Below are positions 1-6,785 of a stretch of DNA of 18,739 bases, piece by piece. The DNA is from Flemingiibacterium sp045649205 (lineage in GTDB: Bacteria; Bacillota; Clostridia; Oscillospirales; CAG-272). The position numbers and the translations under genes are program-made. Location of the stretch: NCBI GenBank assembly GCA_045649205.1, contig JAZRPJ010000135.1, positions 1-18,739 on the forward strand, in the 5' to 3' direction. The notes beneath the pieces are model-generated. The model was not told where the DNA came from, did no database searches, and saw only the letters and a program-made list of their open reading frames with translations. Position 1 is the stretch's first letter. Each line of letters opens with the position of its first letter.

Positions 1-717
1 AGCCTTATAGTTTTCATACTGGCTCTTATCAGCAGATTCATTATACCACATTTTACGCTTTTTGTCAACGGGTCCGGCACCGTATTTTTCATCCTGCATA
101 GCTTTCCACTGCTGGTATGTAGTATCCTTCGGTAGCATATAGCCTTCCCCGGTTTCAACATCACGGGCGTATCGCTCACCAACGCCATCCTCGTCCTCAA
201 AATAAGGAGCGGTGCAACAACGACACCGTGGGTGAAATGGAGGGGCTGTAACACCGGCTTGAAAGGCCTTCATTTCAAGAATTTTTCCGTCCATGTTCCC
301 GCAAATGTCGCAGGCACTAATGTCAAGCGTACCAACAATCTCGTACTGCTCAACGCCCAAATCATTAAAGCAGTCCTTTTGTGCCACAGAACCAAAATAG
401 GCCGCTTCCGTCATGACTAACCGTCCGGCTTGACCTTTGGAAACGTTCATCCGACTTGCGATATTCTTGATCGCTTGATCCGGAGCTTTACCCAAAATGC
501 ACATCTGTGTTAATTCTGTGTGAAGGGAATCAAGCAGCTGTGTTTTTGATTTCCAAATCCGATCGCTGAAGGTCTGCTTGTCAGTTGTCCACGGTTTTGA
601 AAGAACGTTATCTAATTTCCGCTCATCAATCTGACCGACATCCCATCCGATTCCCAGTCCCTTTTGAATTTCATAGGCGGTGTGATAATAGTCAAAGGTG
701 TACATCTGCGCAGCCAT
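1..717 (-). CDS. Phage minor capsid / SPP1 gp7-like head morphogenesis protein, partial
   Basis: An uninterrupted minus-strand frame runs from an ATG at 717 to the left edge, so the C-terminus lies outside the window (239 codons visible). The product matches the phage minor capsid protein 2 / SPP1 gp7 head-morphogenesis family, structural proteins found near the portal in tailed-phage capsids. Seen directly: a start resembling the family's mid-region (YYHTAYEIQKG, then SKPWTTDKQTFSDRIW), TELTQMCILG, RLVMTEAAYFGS, a CxxC pair in ISACDICGNMDGK, and the hallmark APPFHPRCRCCTAPYF, followed by TTYQQWK. Family members usually have roughly 100 or more residues ahead of the YYHT region, and these are missing. 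The frame stays open a little upstream of the ATG, and IYNE before it looks like family sequence, so the homology probably continues to the junction near 730. The ATG has no convincing Shine-Dalgarno. It is probably a prophage remnant or an assembly join, not an expressed gene. Confidence 0.8.
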   Translation of the reverse strand, partial: MAAQMYTFDYYHTAYEIQKGLGIGWDVGQIDERKLDNVLSKPWTTDKQTFSDRIWKSKTQLLDSLHTELTQMCILGKAPDQAIKNIASRMNVSKGQAGRLVMTEAAYFGSVAQKDCFNDLGVEQYEIVGTLDISACDICGNMDGKILEMKAFQAGVTAPPFHPRCRCCTAPYFEDEDGVGERYARDVETGEGYMLPKDTTYQQWKAMQDEKYGAGPVDKKRKMWYNESADKSQYENYKA

Positions 718-737
718 TTCATTATATATCTTTACCC

Positions 738-1871
738 TTACGCAAGCAGCATCTTCTTTAAAAATCTCGCAAGCAGACTGAAATACCCGATCTTCTCTAC
801 ACCTTCCGCAGCCTTAATGGGCAGCTTCGCCACAGATTCACCATCAACCGAAAACTCCGCCGAACCGATTATATCTCCCTCATAAATAGGTGCGGACAAA
901 TATTCGGGCATAATCACTTCACATTTAAGCTTCGTACCCGCTCCCTTTGTGAGAAGAAGCCTTTCGCTCTCGCAGGAAAGCTTCAGACTGTCCGTAACCC
1001 CACCTACGATCTTCATTTCGGGCAGTGCCTCGGGGGATGCCGTAACCGTTTCCCAGCCGGCGAATCCGTAGTCAAGGAGCTTTTTCGCCGTTTCGTTTCT
1101 GTCGTCCCTGGTAGGAGCCGCCATGACCACCGCAATCAGTGTCATGCCGTCCCTCTCGGCGGTGGCGGACATACAGAATTTCGCCTTTGCCGTAGAGCCG
1201 GTTTTTAGTCCGTTTGCGCCGCGGTAGAATCTTATCAGCCTATTTGTATTGGTAAGCCCAAAGGCACCGTTTCTTATGGTATCCATCCATATTGAGGACA
1301 GCTCCAGCACCGTCGGGTACTTCGTGATAAGCTCCTTTGATATAAGGGCGATATCTCTCGCACTCATTACATGACCTTCCACACCATCATCGAGTCCGTT
1401 GGTGTTGAGAAATACCGTATTTTTGGCGCCAAGCCCTGCCGCGCGCTCGTTCATCATCTTAACGAAAGCTTCTTCACTGCCTGCCACCTTCTCCGCTAAA
1501 GCGACTGCGCCGTCATTGGCACTGGCTACTACTACGCACTTAAGAAGCTCGCCCACTGTCATTTCCTCACCCGGTTCAAGATAGACCTGTGAGCCGCCCA
1601 TGGATGCCGCATATTCGGACACCGAAACAGTTTCGTCCATGGTGATCTTCCCATCGGCAATGGCATCCATGACAAGAAGCACCGTCATGATCTTCGTTAC
1701 CGATGCCGGCGGAAGGGGGGTGTCTGCATTTTCTTCAAGAAGGACCGTTCCCGTATCCGCTTCCATAAGAATGTAGGACGGCGCATTGTACTCCGCCCCG
1801 TTTACGGGAATCATGAGGGCAGTAAACTGCAATAAAGCAAGGACGACTATAATGATTCTCTTTAGTTTCAT
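738..1871 (-). CDS. D-alanyl-D-alanine carboxypeptidase (peptidase S11, DacF/PBP5-like)
   Basis: This is a low-molecular-weight penicillin-binding protein that removes the terminal D-Ala from peptidoglycan pentapeptides outside the membrane. The 377-residue product has an N-terminal signal peptide (about 1-26, ending NGA before EYNAPS) and all three serine-acyltransferase motifs in order: SVTK at 57-60 (nucleophile Ser57), SAN at 117-119 and KTG at 223-225. A PBP5-type C-terminal beta domain follows (about 265-355), and an amphipathic tail (LLARFLKKMLLA) probably anchors it to the membrane. An in-frame start 26 codons upstream is possible, but the ATG at 1871 has an AAAGGA site about 9 nt ahead and begins the signal peptide, so I chose it. 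The gene follows a terminator (1937-1980), so it should have its own promoter; only a weak TTGTCA is visible there. No terminator follows: phage sequence begins within 20 nt of the stop. DacF and DacA types cannot be told apart by eye. Confidence 0.93.
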   Translation of the reverse strand: MKLKRIIIVVLALLQFTALMIPVNGAEYNAPSYILMEADTGTVLLEENADTPLPPASVTKIMTVLLVMDAIADGKITMDETVSVSEYAASMGGSQVYLEPGEEMTVGELLKCVVVASANDGAVALAEKVAGSEEAFVKMMNERAAGLGAKNTVFLNTNGLDDGVEGHVMSARDIALISKELITKYPTVLELSSIWMDTIRNGAFGLTNTNRLIRFYRGANGLKTGSTAKAKFCMSATAERDGMTLIAVVMAAPTRDDRNETAKKLLDYGFAGWETVTASPEALPEMKIVGGVTDSLKLSCESERLLLTKGAGTKLKCEVIMPEYLSAPIYEGDIIGSAEFSVDGESVAKLPIKAAEGVEKIGYFSLLARFLKKMLLA

Positions 1872-1936
1872 AATCTTACATTCCTTTCGGGAGTTTTTCT
1901 CACCTGATACATATGCGTTCCAAGCAAAAGTTATGA

Positions 1937-1980
1937 CAAAAAAGAACAACCGCCATAGCCGTAATATACAGGCTATGGCG
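1937..1980 (-). terminator. Rho-independent terminator after the FKBP lipoprotein gene
   Basis: A perfect 10-bp stem (CGCCATAGCC / GGCTATGGCG at 1951-1960 and 1971-1980) has a 10-nt loop. On the minus strand it is followed by GTTGTTCTTTTTTG, a U-rich tract. It lies just 21 nt past the stop of the lipoprotein gene ending at 2002 and ahead of the carboxypeptidase gene, so it should end that transcript. Confidence 0.85.
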
Positions 1981-2001
1981 GTAATTTCATCATATTTTAA
2001 A

Positions 2002-3078
2002 TTATTCTGCCGCGGTGTCCTCGGGCATTTCGGTGGGAATACCGTTTTCAGCGATAAAGGCAGGAAGGATCTCCTGATAGAGAATAAACTGCTTGATATA
2101 GGGCTCGCCGTATTCCTCGATATAATCTGCGTATCCGGCCATGTCTTCAGAACTTACGGAAAGATTTTCCTTCTCGGCGATCGCCTGTGCCGCAAGGTAG
2201 AGTACTGCGTTAGAACGGTAGCTTTCCATATGGGCTTCTACATACTTGTCAAGGGAGTCATATCCTAAACTGTTCTTGATATATTCTTCCACTGTAACAC
2301 CGGACATGGATGCGTAATACTCATACTGCGCAATGTCATCGTTTTTCAAATATTCGATTACCCCCTCGGGTATACTTTCGCAGGTGGCCTTATTCAGAAT
2401 TTCAATAAAGAAATCGAATTTGGTGCTTGATACCAGCCAGTCCTCCACATCGGCTTTAAGCGCCGCAAGGCTTGCATGGCCCATAGTCTGTGCAAGCTCA
2501 TCGGTAAGCTCCGCCTTGATGACGTCGCCGCGGATGTGGTTGACAGTTACCTTGAAGTCAACCTCCTTACCTCTTGCTCTCTCGTCAAAGCCGTTTTCGG
2601 GGTAGGTAACGGTTACGGTTACCTCATCGCCGGGCATAGCGCCGATAAGCTGTTCCGTAAAGTCATCTTCAACGGTTTCTCCGCTGACGGTGATCTTTTC
2701 ACCGATGACCACTTCCTTGCCAAGACGGCCGGTGTTTGTACCGTTAACCGCCTGCCCGTCAAGATAGGCAACATAGTCAACATTTACGGTGTCGCCGTCT
2801 TCAACGGCGCGGTCGGTAACTTCGACATAAGTGTCAAATTTTGAAGCGAGAATGTCAAGCTCCTCCTGAACTCTCTCTGCATCGGGAACTGTTGCGCCAA
2901 TCGGGACTTCGATCCCCTTGTATTCTGGAAGAGTCACATACTTTGAAGCCTTGATTCCTTTAAAAAATCCGTTTTCGTCAAGTGTAACGGTGCCGTCATC
3001 CGCACCGCCGCAAGCGGCAAAGGATACGGAAATAGCCGCCGCCAGAGTCATGGCAAGAACTTTTTTGAGTGCTTTCAT
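2002..3078 (-). CDS. Trigger-factor-like FKBP peptidyl-prolyl isomerase lipoprotein
   Basis: Predicted membrane-anchored extracytoplasmic folding factor of 358 residues. Residues 1-22 form a lipoprotein signal peptide with a lipobox (SFAAC, lipidated Cys23). Residues about 95-183 resemble the FKBP-type isomerase domain of trigger factor (GDTVNVDYVAYLDGQ, IGAMPGDEVTVTVTYPEN, GKEVDFKVTVNHI). The rest (about 190-345) is helical and resembles the trigger-factor C-terminal chaperone arm (LTDELAQTMG, IPEGVIEYL). The N-terminal ribosome-binding domain of cytosolic trigger factor is absent and replaced by the lipid anchor, so I infer that it helps secreted proteins fold on the outer face of the membrane, possibly including the S-layer protein. 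An upstream TTG lies inside the ribosome-binding site (TTGGAGAAACAAATG), so the ATG at 3078 is the start. It follows ispE by 61 nt of AT-rich DNA with no terminator, so readthrough is possible. The tail is acidic. Confidence 0.85.
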   Translation of the reverse strand: MKALKKVLAMTLAAAISVSFAACGGADDGTVTLDENGFFKGIKASKYVTLPEYKGIEVPIGATVPDAERVQEELDILASKFDTYVEVTDRAVEDGDTVNVDYVAYLDGQAVNGTNTGRLGKEVVIGEKITVSGETVEDDFTEQLIGAMPGDEVTVTVTYPENGFDERARGKEVDFKVTVNHIRGDVIKAELTDELAQTMGHASLAALKADVEDWLVSSTKFDFFIEILNKATCESIPEGVIEYLKNDDIAQYEYYASMSGVTVEEYIKNSLGYDSLDKYVEAHMESYRSNAVLYLAAQAIAEKENLSVSSEDMAGYADYIEEYGEPYIKQFILYQEILPAFIAENGIPTEMPEDTAAE

Positions 3079-3083
3079 TTGTT

Positions 3084-3088
3084 TCTCC
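3084..3088 (-). promoter_or_regulatory. Ribosome-binding site that fixes the lipoprotein start
   Basis: GGAGA stands 5 nt ahead of the ATG at 3078. The alternative in-frame TTG at 3090 overlaps this Shine-Dalgarno sequence, which argues against using it. Confidence 0.7.
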
Positions 3089-3139
3089 AATCTAAGTTAT
3101 TATTTTATAAAAATTTTTTAAAAAATCATTTCCGACCAA

Positions 3140-4021
3140 CTATTTTTCCCCACGGTAAGGCGTGCATACATGGGCGAAGTAACCCTCACCCGAAATAAGC
3201 TCGCATACCTTCTTGGCGGCTTCCTCATCCTTGAAAATACCGAAAACCGACGGTCCGCTTCCGCTCATCATGGAACGGACTGCGCCCCCCTTTATCATGG
3301 CATCCTTAAGCTTCCGGGCGACCTCGCGGTGAGGAAGTATGGCGTCCTCAAAGGAGTTTCTCATTTCAGCTGCGGCTTTATATATATCTCCTGCCGCAAG
3401 AAGCTTTTCAAGCTCCGTTATATCTCCATGGCGGGTAGGCGTCTGACTGTCATCGATCATTTTATACGCCCATGGAGTAGATACCCCCTCGCCGCCGCAG
3501 GCTATGACAATGAAGCAATCGGGCATGGGTGGACAGCTTGTCAGCTTTTCGCCGATCCCTCCGGCGATGCAGGTGCCGCCCCTTATGCAGAAAGGAATAT
3601 CCGCCCCCAGTCTACCGCCGAGAGCGCACAGCTCATCCTCGGTGAAGGGACTGCCGTAAAGGCTGTTTAACGCTACAAATACCGCCGCACCGTCGGTGCT
3701 TCCGCCGGCAAGACCTGCCGCCATGGGTATTCTTTTTTCTATGTGGACCGAAATATCGTATTCTGTGATTCCCGCCGCAGAAAAAAAGCTTACCGCCGCT
3801 TTGTAGCAGAGATTTCTTTCATCGCAGGGGACGTCCGGGTTAGAGCAAGTTATTTTGATATTCTTCTCTGCCCCGCCCTCATTTTTCGTAACCGTGACAG
3901 TGTCGAAAAGAGTTACCGTCTGCATGATGCTCTCGATCTCGTGGTACCCGTCGGGACGCTTTCCCTTGACGGTAAGCCACAGATTGATCTTCGCCGGGGC
4001 ATTTATTGTCAAGCTATTCAA
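3140..4021 (-). CDS. ispE: 4-diphosphocytidyl-2-C-methyl-D-erythritol kinase
   Basis: IspE phosphorylates the 2-hydroxyl of CDP-methylerythritol with ATP, a middle step of the MEP pathway to isoprenoid precursors, in the cytosol. The 293-residue product has the usual length and GHMP-kinase signatures: PAKINLWL at 9-16 (Lys11, matching the catalytic lysine of the family), GYHEIES, the glycine-rich ATP loop PMAAGLAGGSTDGAA at 99-113, GADIPF at 139-144 (catalytic Asp141) and the C-terminal MSGSGPSVFGIF. The start is a TTG at 4021; AGGAGG at 4030-4035 sits 8 nt upstream, inside the last codons of the preceding DUF362 gene, whose stop is only 4 nt away. That spacing implies translational coupling as the last gene of the nad/aro cluster. 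IspE has no direct link to NAD synthesis, so the shared operon probably reflects general cofactor and precursor supply. Confidence 0.96.
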   Translation of the reverse strand: MNSLTINAPAKINLWLTVKGKRPDGYHEIESIMQTVTLFDTVTVTKNEGGAEKNIKITCSNPDVPCDERNLCYKAAVSFFSAAGITEYDISVHIEKRIPMAAGLAGGSTDGAAVFVALNSLYGSPFTEDELCALGGRLGADIPFCIRGGTCIAGGIGEKLTSCPPMPDCFIVIACGGEGVSTPWAYKMIDDSQTPTRHGDITELEKLLAAGDIYKAAAEMRNSFEDAILPHREVARKLKDAMIKGGAVRSMMSGSGPSVFGIFKDEEAAKKVCELISGEGYFAHVCTPYRGEK

Positions 4022-4025
4022 GAGG

Positions 4026-5210
4026 TCAGCCTCCTATCAGCTTAATTACGGGATTTTTCTTTATTTTTACAGCCTTGAACGGGCATAATTCCTGACAGCA
4101 GTAGCATTTTATGCAGGCGTCGTCAATAATGAGCGCACGTTTTTTTCCGTTTTCTCTATCGACCATTTTGATCGTGCCCTTAGGACAGCTTCGCTCACAT
4201 TCTCCGCATCCAACACACTTTTTCCTGTCCACCACCGGTCTTGGCTGAAGCCAGGAATTAAGTCTTCCGCCGAACATGGTCGGCAGCTTTCCGAGAAGGA
4301 AGCTTCCGCCCCGTCTTTTCGCCGTATCCGGCTTTACAAAATCTGGGATCTTAAAGCTTTCAAGGCTTTTCTCCGAAATGATATTCAAATCCGAAGGCGA
4401 AGTAGGACAGTATCCGCGGCTCTTACCCTCCTCAAGCATGGTCACATCCTGAGCACCGATAATATATGCGCCGGCAATGTCAACGGTAAAGGGGTTCACA
4501 CCGCCGAGGATGCAGTTCGCCCGACGTGGATTCCCGCCGGTTGGACCGTTTCCCTCCATGGCGATAATTCCGTCAAGCAGATTAAAGGTGGGCTTTGACG
4601 ATATATGCATGGCACAGAGGTCGGCAAGCATAGAGCCAAAGTCGTTATAATCGGGGAATCTTGCGTGCATTTCAAATTTGGTCACTCCGGGCACTGTGCC
4701 AAAATAATTCTTGACCGCACCGCTGTATCCGGTAAGTGAGTGGCTTTTCAGCTTGGCAAGATTCACGATAACATCCGCATCGGCGATTGGAGTGATAATA
4801 TCGAAAAGCTTTGAGGTCTTGCCGTCCTTTGCCTCAATGGTACGGGAAGTAGTGTCATAATTCAGCTCCACTCCGCATCTTTCGGCGACCTCAGCAATAC
4901 CGCAGGTCTTATAATTCGCGCGAAGCACCGGCTCGGTATAAAATCCGCCGGGGCTTTCGGCGATTATTATTTTATCTGTTTTTGTCTTCAGCACCCGAAG
5001 CATGGCTTCGAGGACTGCCGGATTTGTTGTAGCCGCTCTGTCGGGGCTTGCCTTCATGACAAGGTTGGGCTTCACTGCCACACGCTTCCCGTCAAACATA
5101 CTGTCTATCTTAAGGTCCGAAAGCATACGGTGAATGATCTCCTCCAAACGGGAAACCTCATAGCTTTTGCACCGTGTAAGGGCTACTGCTGAATTTGGAT
5201 TTATTTCCAT
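4026..5210 (-). CDS. DUF362 domain protein with C-terminal 2x[4Fe-4S] ferredoxin module
   Basis: A 394-residue protein of unknown precise function. Residues about 40-285 match the DUF362 family (VAVKPNLVMKASPDRAATTN, IIIAESPGG, LAKLKSHSLTGYSGAVKNYFG, LLDGIIAMEGNGPTGG). The C-terminus is a bacterial ferredoxin-type module with two complete CxxCxxCxxxCP motifs (332-343 and 366-377; the second carries an extra Cys371), expected to hold two [4Fe-4S] clusters. There is no signal peptide, so it is probably cytosolic. Its ATG directly abuts the TAA of nadB, and its ribosome-binding site (GGAGA) lies within the last nadB codons, so the two should be translated together. I infer an electron-transfer or iron-sulfur-related role, possibly taking electrons from NadB or serving the iron-sulfur enzyme NadA, but nothing in the sequence proves a substrate. 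Many clostridial genomes have DUF362-ferredoxin proteins in other contexts. Confidence 0.88.
   Translation of the reverse strand: MEINPNSAVALTRCKSYEVSRLEEIIHRMLSDLKIDSMFDGKRVAVKPNLVMKASPDRAATTNPAVLEAMLRVLKTKTDKIIIAESPGGFYTEPVLRANYKTCGIAEVAERCGVELNYDTTSRTIEAKDGKTSKLFDIITPIADADVIVNLAKLKSHSLTGYSGAVKNYFGTVPGVTKFEMHARFPDYNDFGSMLADLCAMHISSKPTFNLLDGIIAMEGNGPTGGNPRRANCILGGVNPFTVDIAGAYIIGAQDVTMLEEGKSRGYCPTSPSDLNIISEKSLESFKIPDFVKPDTAKRRGGSFLLGKLPTMFGGRLNSWLQPRPVVDRKKCVGCGECERSCPKGTIKMVDRENGKKRALIIDDACIKCYCCQELCPFKAVKIKKNPVIKLIGG
4030..4035 (-). promoter_or_regulatory. Ribosome-binding site deciding the TTG start of ispE
   Basis: AGGAGG overlaps the 3' end of the DUF362 reading frame, 8 nt ahead of the TTG at 4021. 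No ATG or GTG is at a suitable distance, so TTG is the supported start. Confidence 0.75.
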
Positions 5211-6749
5211 TTAATTCTCCAAGTAATGAGCACCGACGGACTCTTTTCTTTCTATGGCAGAGGTGATGATCCTGTCGGCAACCTGCGCCATGGCGTAAAG
5301 CTGATATTTTTCGGGAGTGTCAAGAGTAGCTCCCTCAAGCTCCGAAAGAAGCTTCTCGGTAAAGGCTTTGCACTCTGCCATTCCTGCCGCAGTTCTGACG
5401 GCATTTGCATTATCTGTCATTATAGTACGAAGCTCCTCGCGCTTCTTCGCCACATCAAAAGCGATTTCAGTGCCGCCGGACAAAGGCTCTGCTGAAAGTG
5501 TGGGCGCTTTGCCCATTGTATCGCTATCTCCATTAATTCGGTTTGCCGCGCGTCTGCTGAATACAAGACATTCAAGTACAGAGTTTGATGCCAGACGGTT
5601 TCCGCCGTGAATACCTGTCCATGCACACTCACCGCAGGCATAAAGTCCCTTTATATTGGTTGCGCCGTCAACATCTGTATTAATGCCGCCCATGAGGTAG
5701 TGCTGTGAGGGTCTTACGGGAATCTGCGCTTCGGGCACATTGATGCCGTATTTGCGGCATTCGCTATATATGGTAGGAAAACGCTTCGAGAAAAACTCCT
5801 CACTCATGGAAGAAACATCAAGGAACACATTTTCCTCTCCCGTTCTGCGCATTTCCTTTATAATTTCTCGGGTGACTATATCTCTCGGTGCAAGGTCAGC
5901 AAGCTCATGCTTACCCTGCATGAAAGCTTCGTTTTTGTGGTTTTTCAGTATGCCTCCCTCGCCGCGCACCGCCTCGGAGATAAGGAAGCGTCTTTCAGAC
6001 TGCCCCTCCTGAGGCATCATGGTAGTGGGATGGAACTGTACAAACTCCATGCCTTTGATTTTCGCTCCGGCACGTTCTGCGGCGGCAATACCATCGCCGA
6101 TCGCCCCAGCCTGATTTGTGGTATGCTTATAAACTGCGCCGATACCGCCAGTTGCCATAATTATGTTTTGGCATTTTATAATTTTCGGCTCACCGTCGGA
6201 AATGATCGCACCTGTAACCTCACCGTCATCGGTGAGAATATCAATGAGATATGTATCAAATTTAATTTCTATATTTTTCCGCTCAAGGGCGATCTCACCC
6301 AGCTTCTTTGTGGTTTCCTTACCCGTAGCATCTCCGCCGCAGTGGACGATACGCCGTCTTGAGTGTCCGCCCTCTCTTGTTATCATCAGCTCACCCTCGG
6401 GGTCAAGGTCAAAGGGTACGCCAAGCTTCACAAGCTCCTTTATATTCTCGGGTCCTTCTTCAACGAGGACTCTGACCGCCCCGATGTCGCAAATTCCCGC
6501 CCCTGCCTTAAGGGTGTCCGCTATATGGGATTCGAAGGTATCAGCCGGGTCGATCACCGCCGCAATTCCGCCCTGGGCAAGCCATGAGCTACCCTTATCG
6601 AAATCCGCCTTGGTGACGATAATTGTCCTCTTTTCGGGAGAAATATGCAAACCGGCATACAGTCCCGCAATACCGCTTCCGACTATCAAAACATCACATT
6701 CGATTATAGGAAGCCCATCTGTGCTTCCGCTGAAAATATATCTTCTCAT
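5211..6749 (-). CDS. nadB: L-aspartate oxidase
   Basis: NadB is an FAD enzyme that oxidises L-aspartate to iminoaspartate, the substrate of NadA; in anaerobes fumarate or another acceptor replaces oxygen. The 512-residue product shows the dinucleotide-binding DVLIVGSGIAGL at 19-30, the FAD loop SSWLAQGGIAAVIDP at 54-68, GGHSRRRIVHCGGDATG, ATGGIG, EFVQFHPTTM, the active-site EAVRGEGG, APRDIVTREI and HYLMGGINTDVDG...GLYACGECAWTGIHGGNRLASNS, all typical of NadB in the succinate dehydrogenase/fumarate reductase flavoprotein family. It is slightly short: it ends ERKESVGAHYLEN where relatives read ESRGxH and continue for some residues, so an arginine is replaced by valine near the end. It follows aroA by 36 nt and contacts the DUF362 gene. 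The Shine-Dalgarno is weak. nadA and nadC lie upstream in the same cluster. Confidence 0.96.
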   Translation of the reverse strand: MRRYIFSGSTDGLPIIECDVLIVGSGIAGLYAGLHISPEKRTIIVTKADFDKGSSWLAQGGIAAVIDPADTFESHIADTLKAGAGICDIGAVRVLVEEGPENIKELVKLGVPFDLDPEGELMITREGGHSRRRIVHCGGDATGKETTKKLGEIALERKNIEIKFDTYLIDILTDDGEVTGAIISDGEPKIIKCQNIIMATGGIGAVYKHTTNQAGAIGDGIAAAERAGAKIKGMEFVQFHPTTMMPQEGQSERRFLISEAVRGEGGILKNHKNEAFMQGKHELADLAPRDIVTREIIKEMRRTGEENVFLDVSSMSEEFFSKRFPTIYSECRKYGINVPEAQIPVRPSQHYLMGGINTDVDGATNIKGLYACGECAWTGIHGGNRLASNSVLECLVFSRRAANRINGDSDTMGKAPTLSAEPLSGGTEIAFDVAKKREELRTIMTDNANAVRTAAGMAECKAFTEKLLSELEGATLDTPEKYQLYAMAQVADRIITSAIERKESVGAHYLEN

Positions 6750-6785
6750 TGCCTTACTGTGATCTGTCCTTTCATGCTGGAAAAA

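Noticed and set aside
1872..1949. 26-residue N-terminal extension of the carboxypeptidase
   Set aside because: The extension lies in the intergenic leader beside the terminator; the ATG at 1871 has a ribosome-binding site and starts a proper signal peptide.
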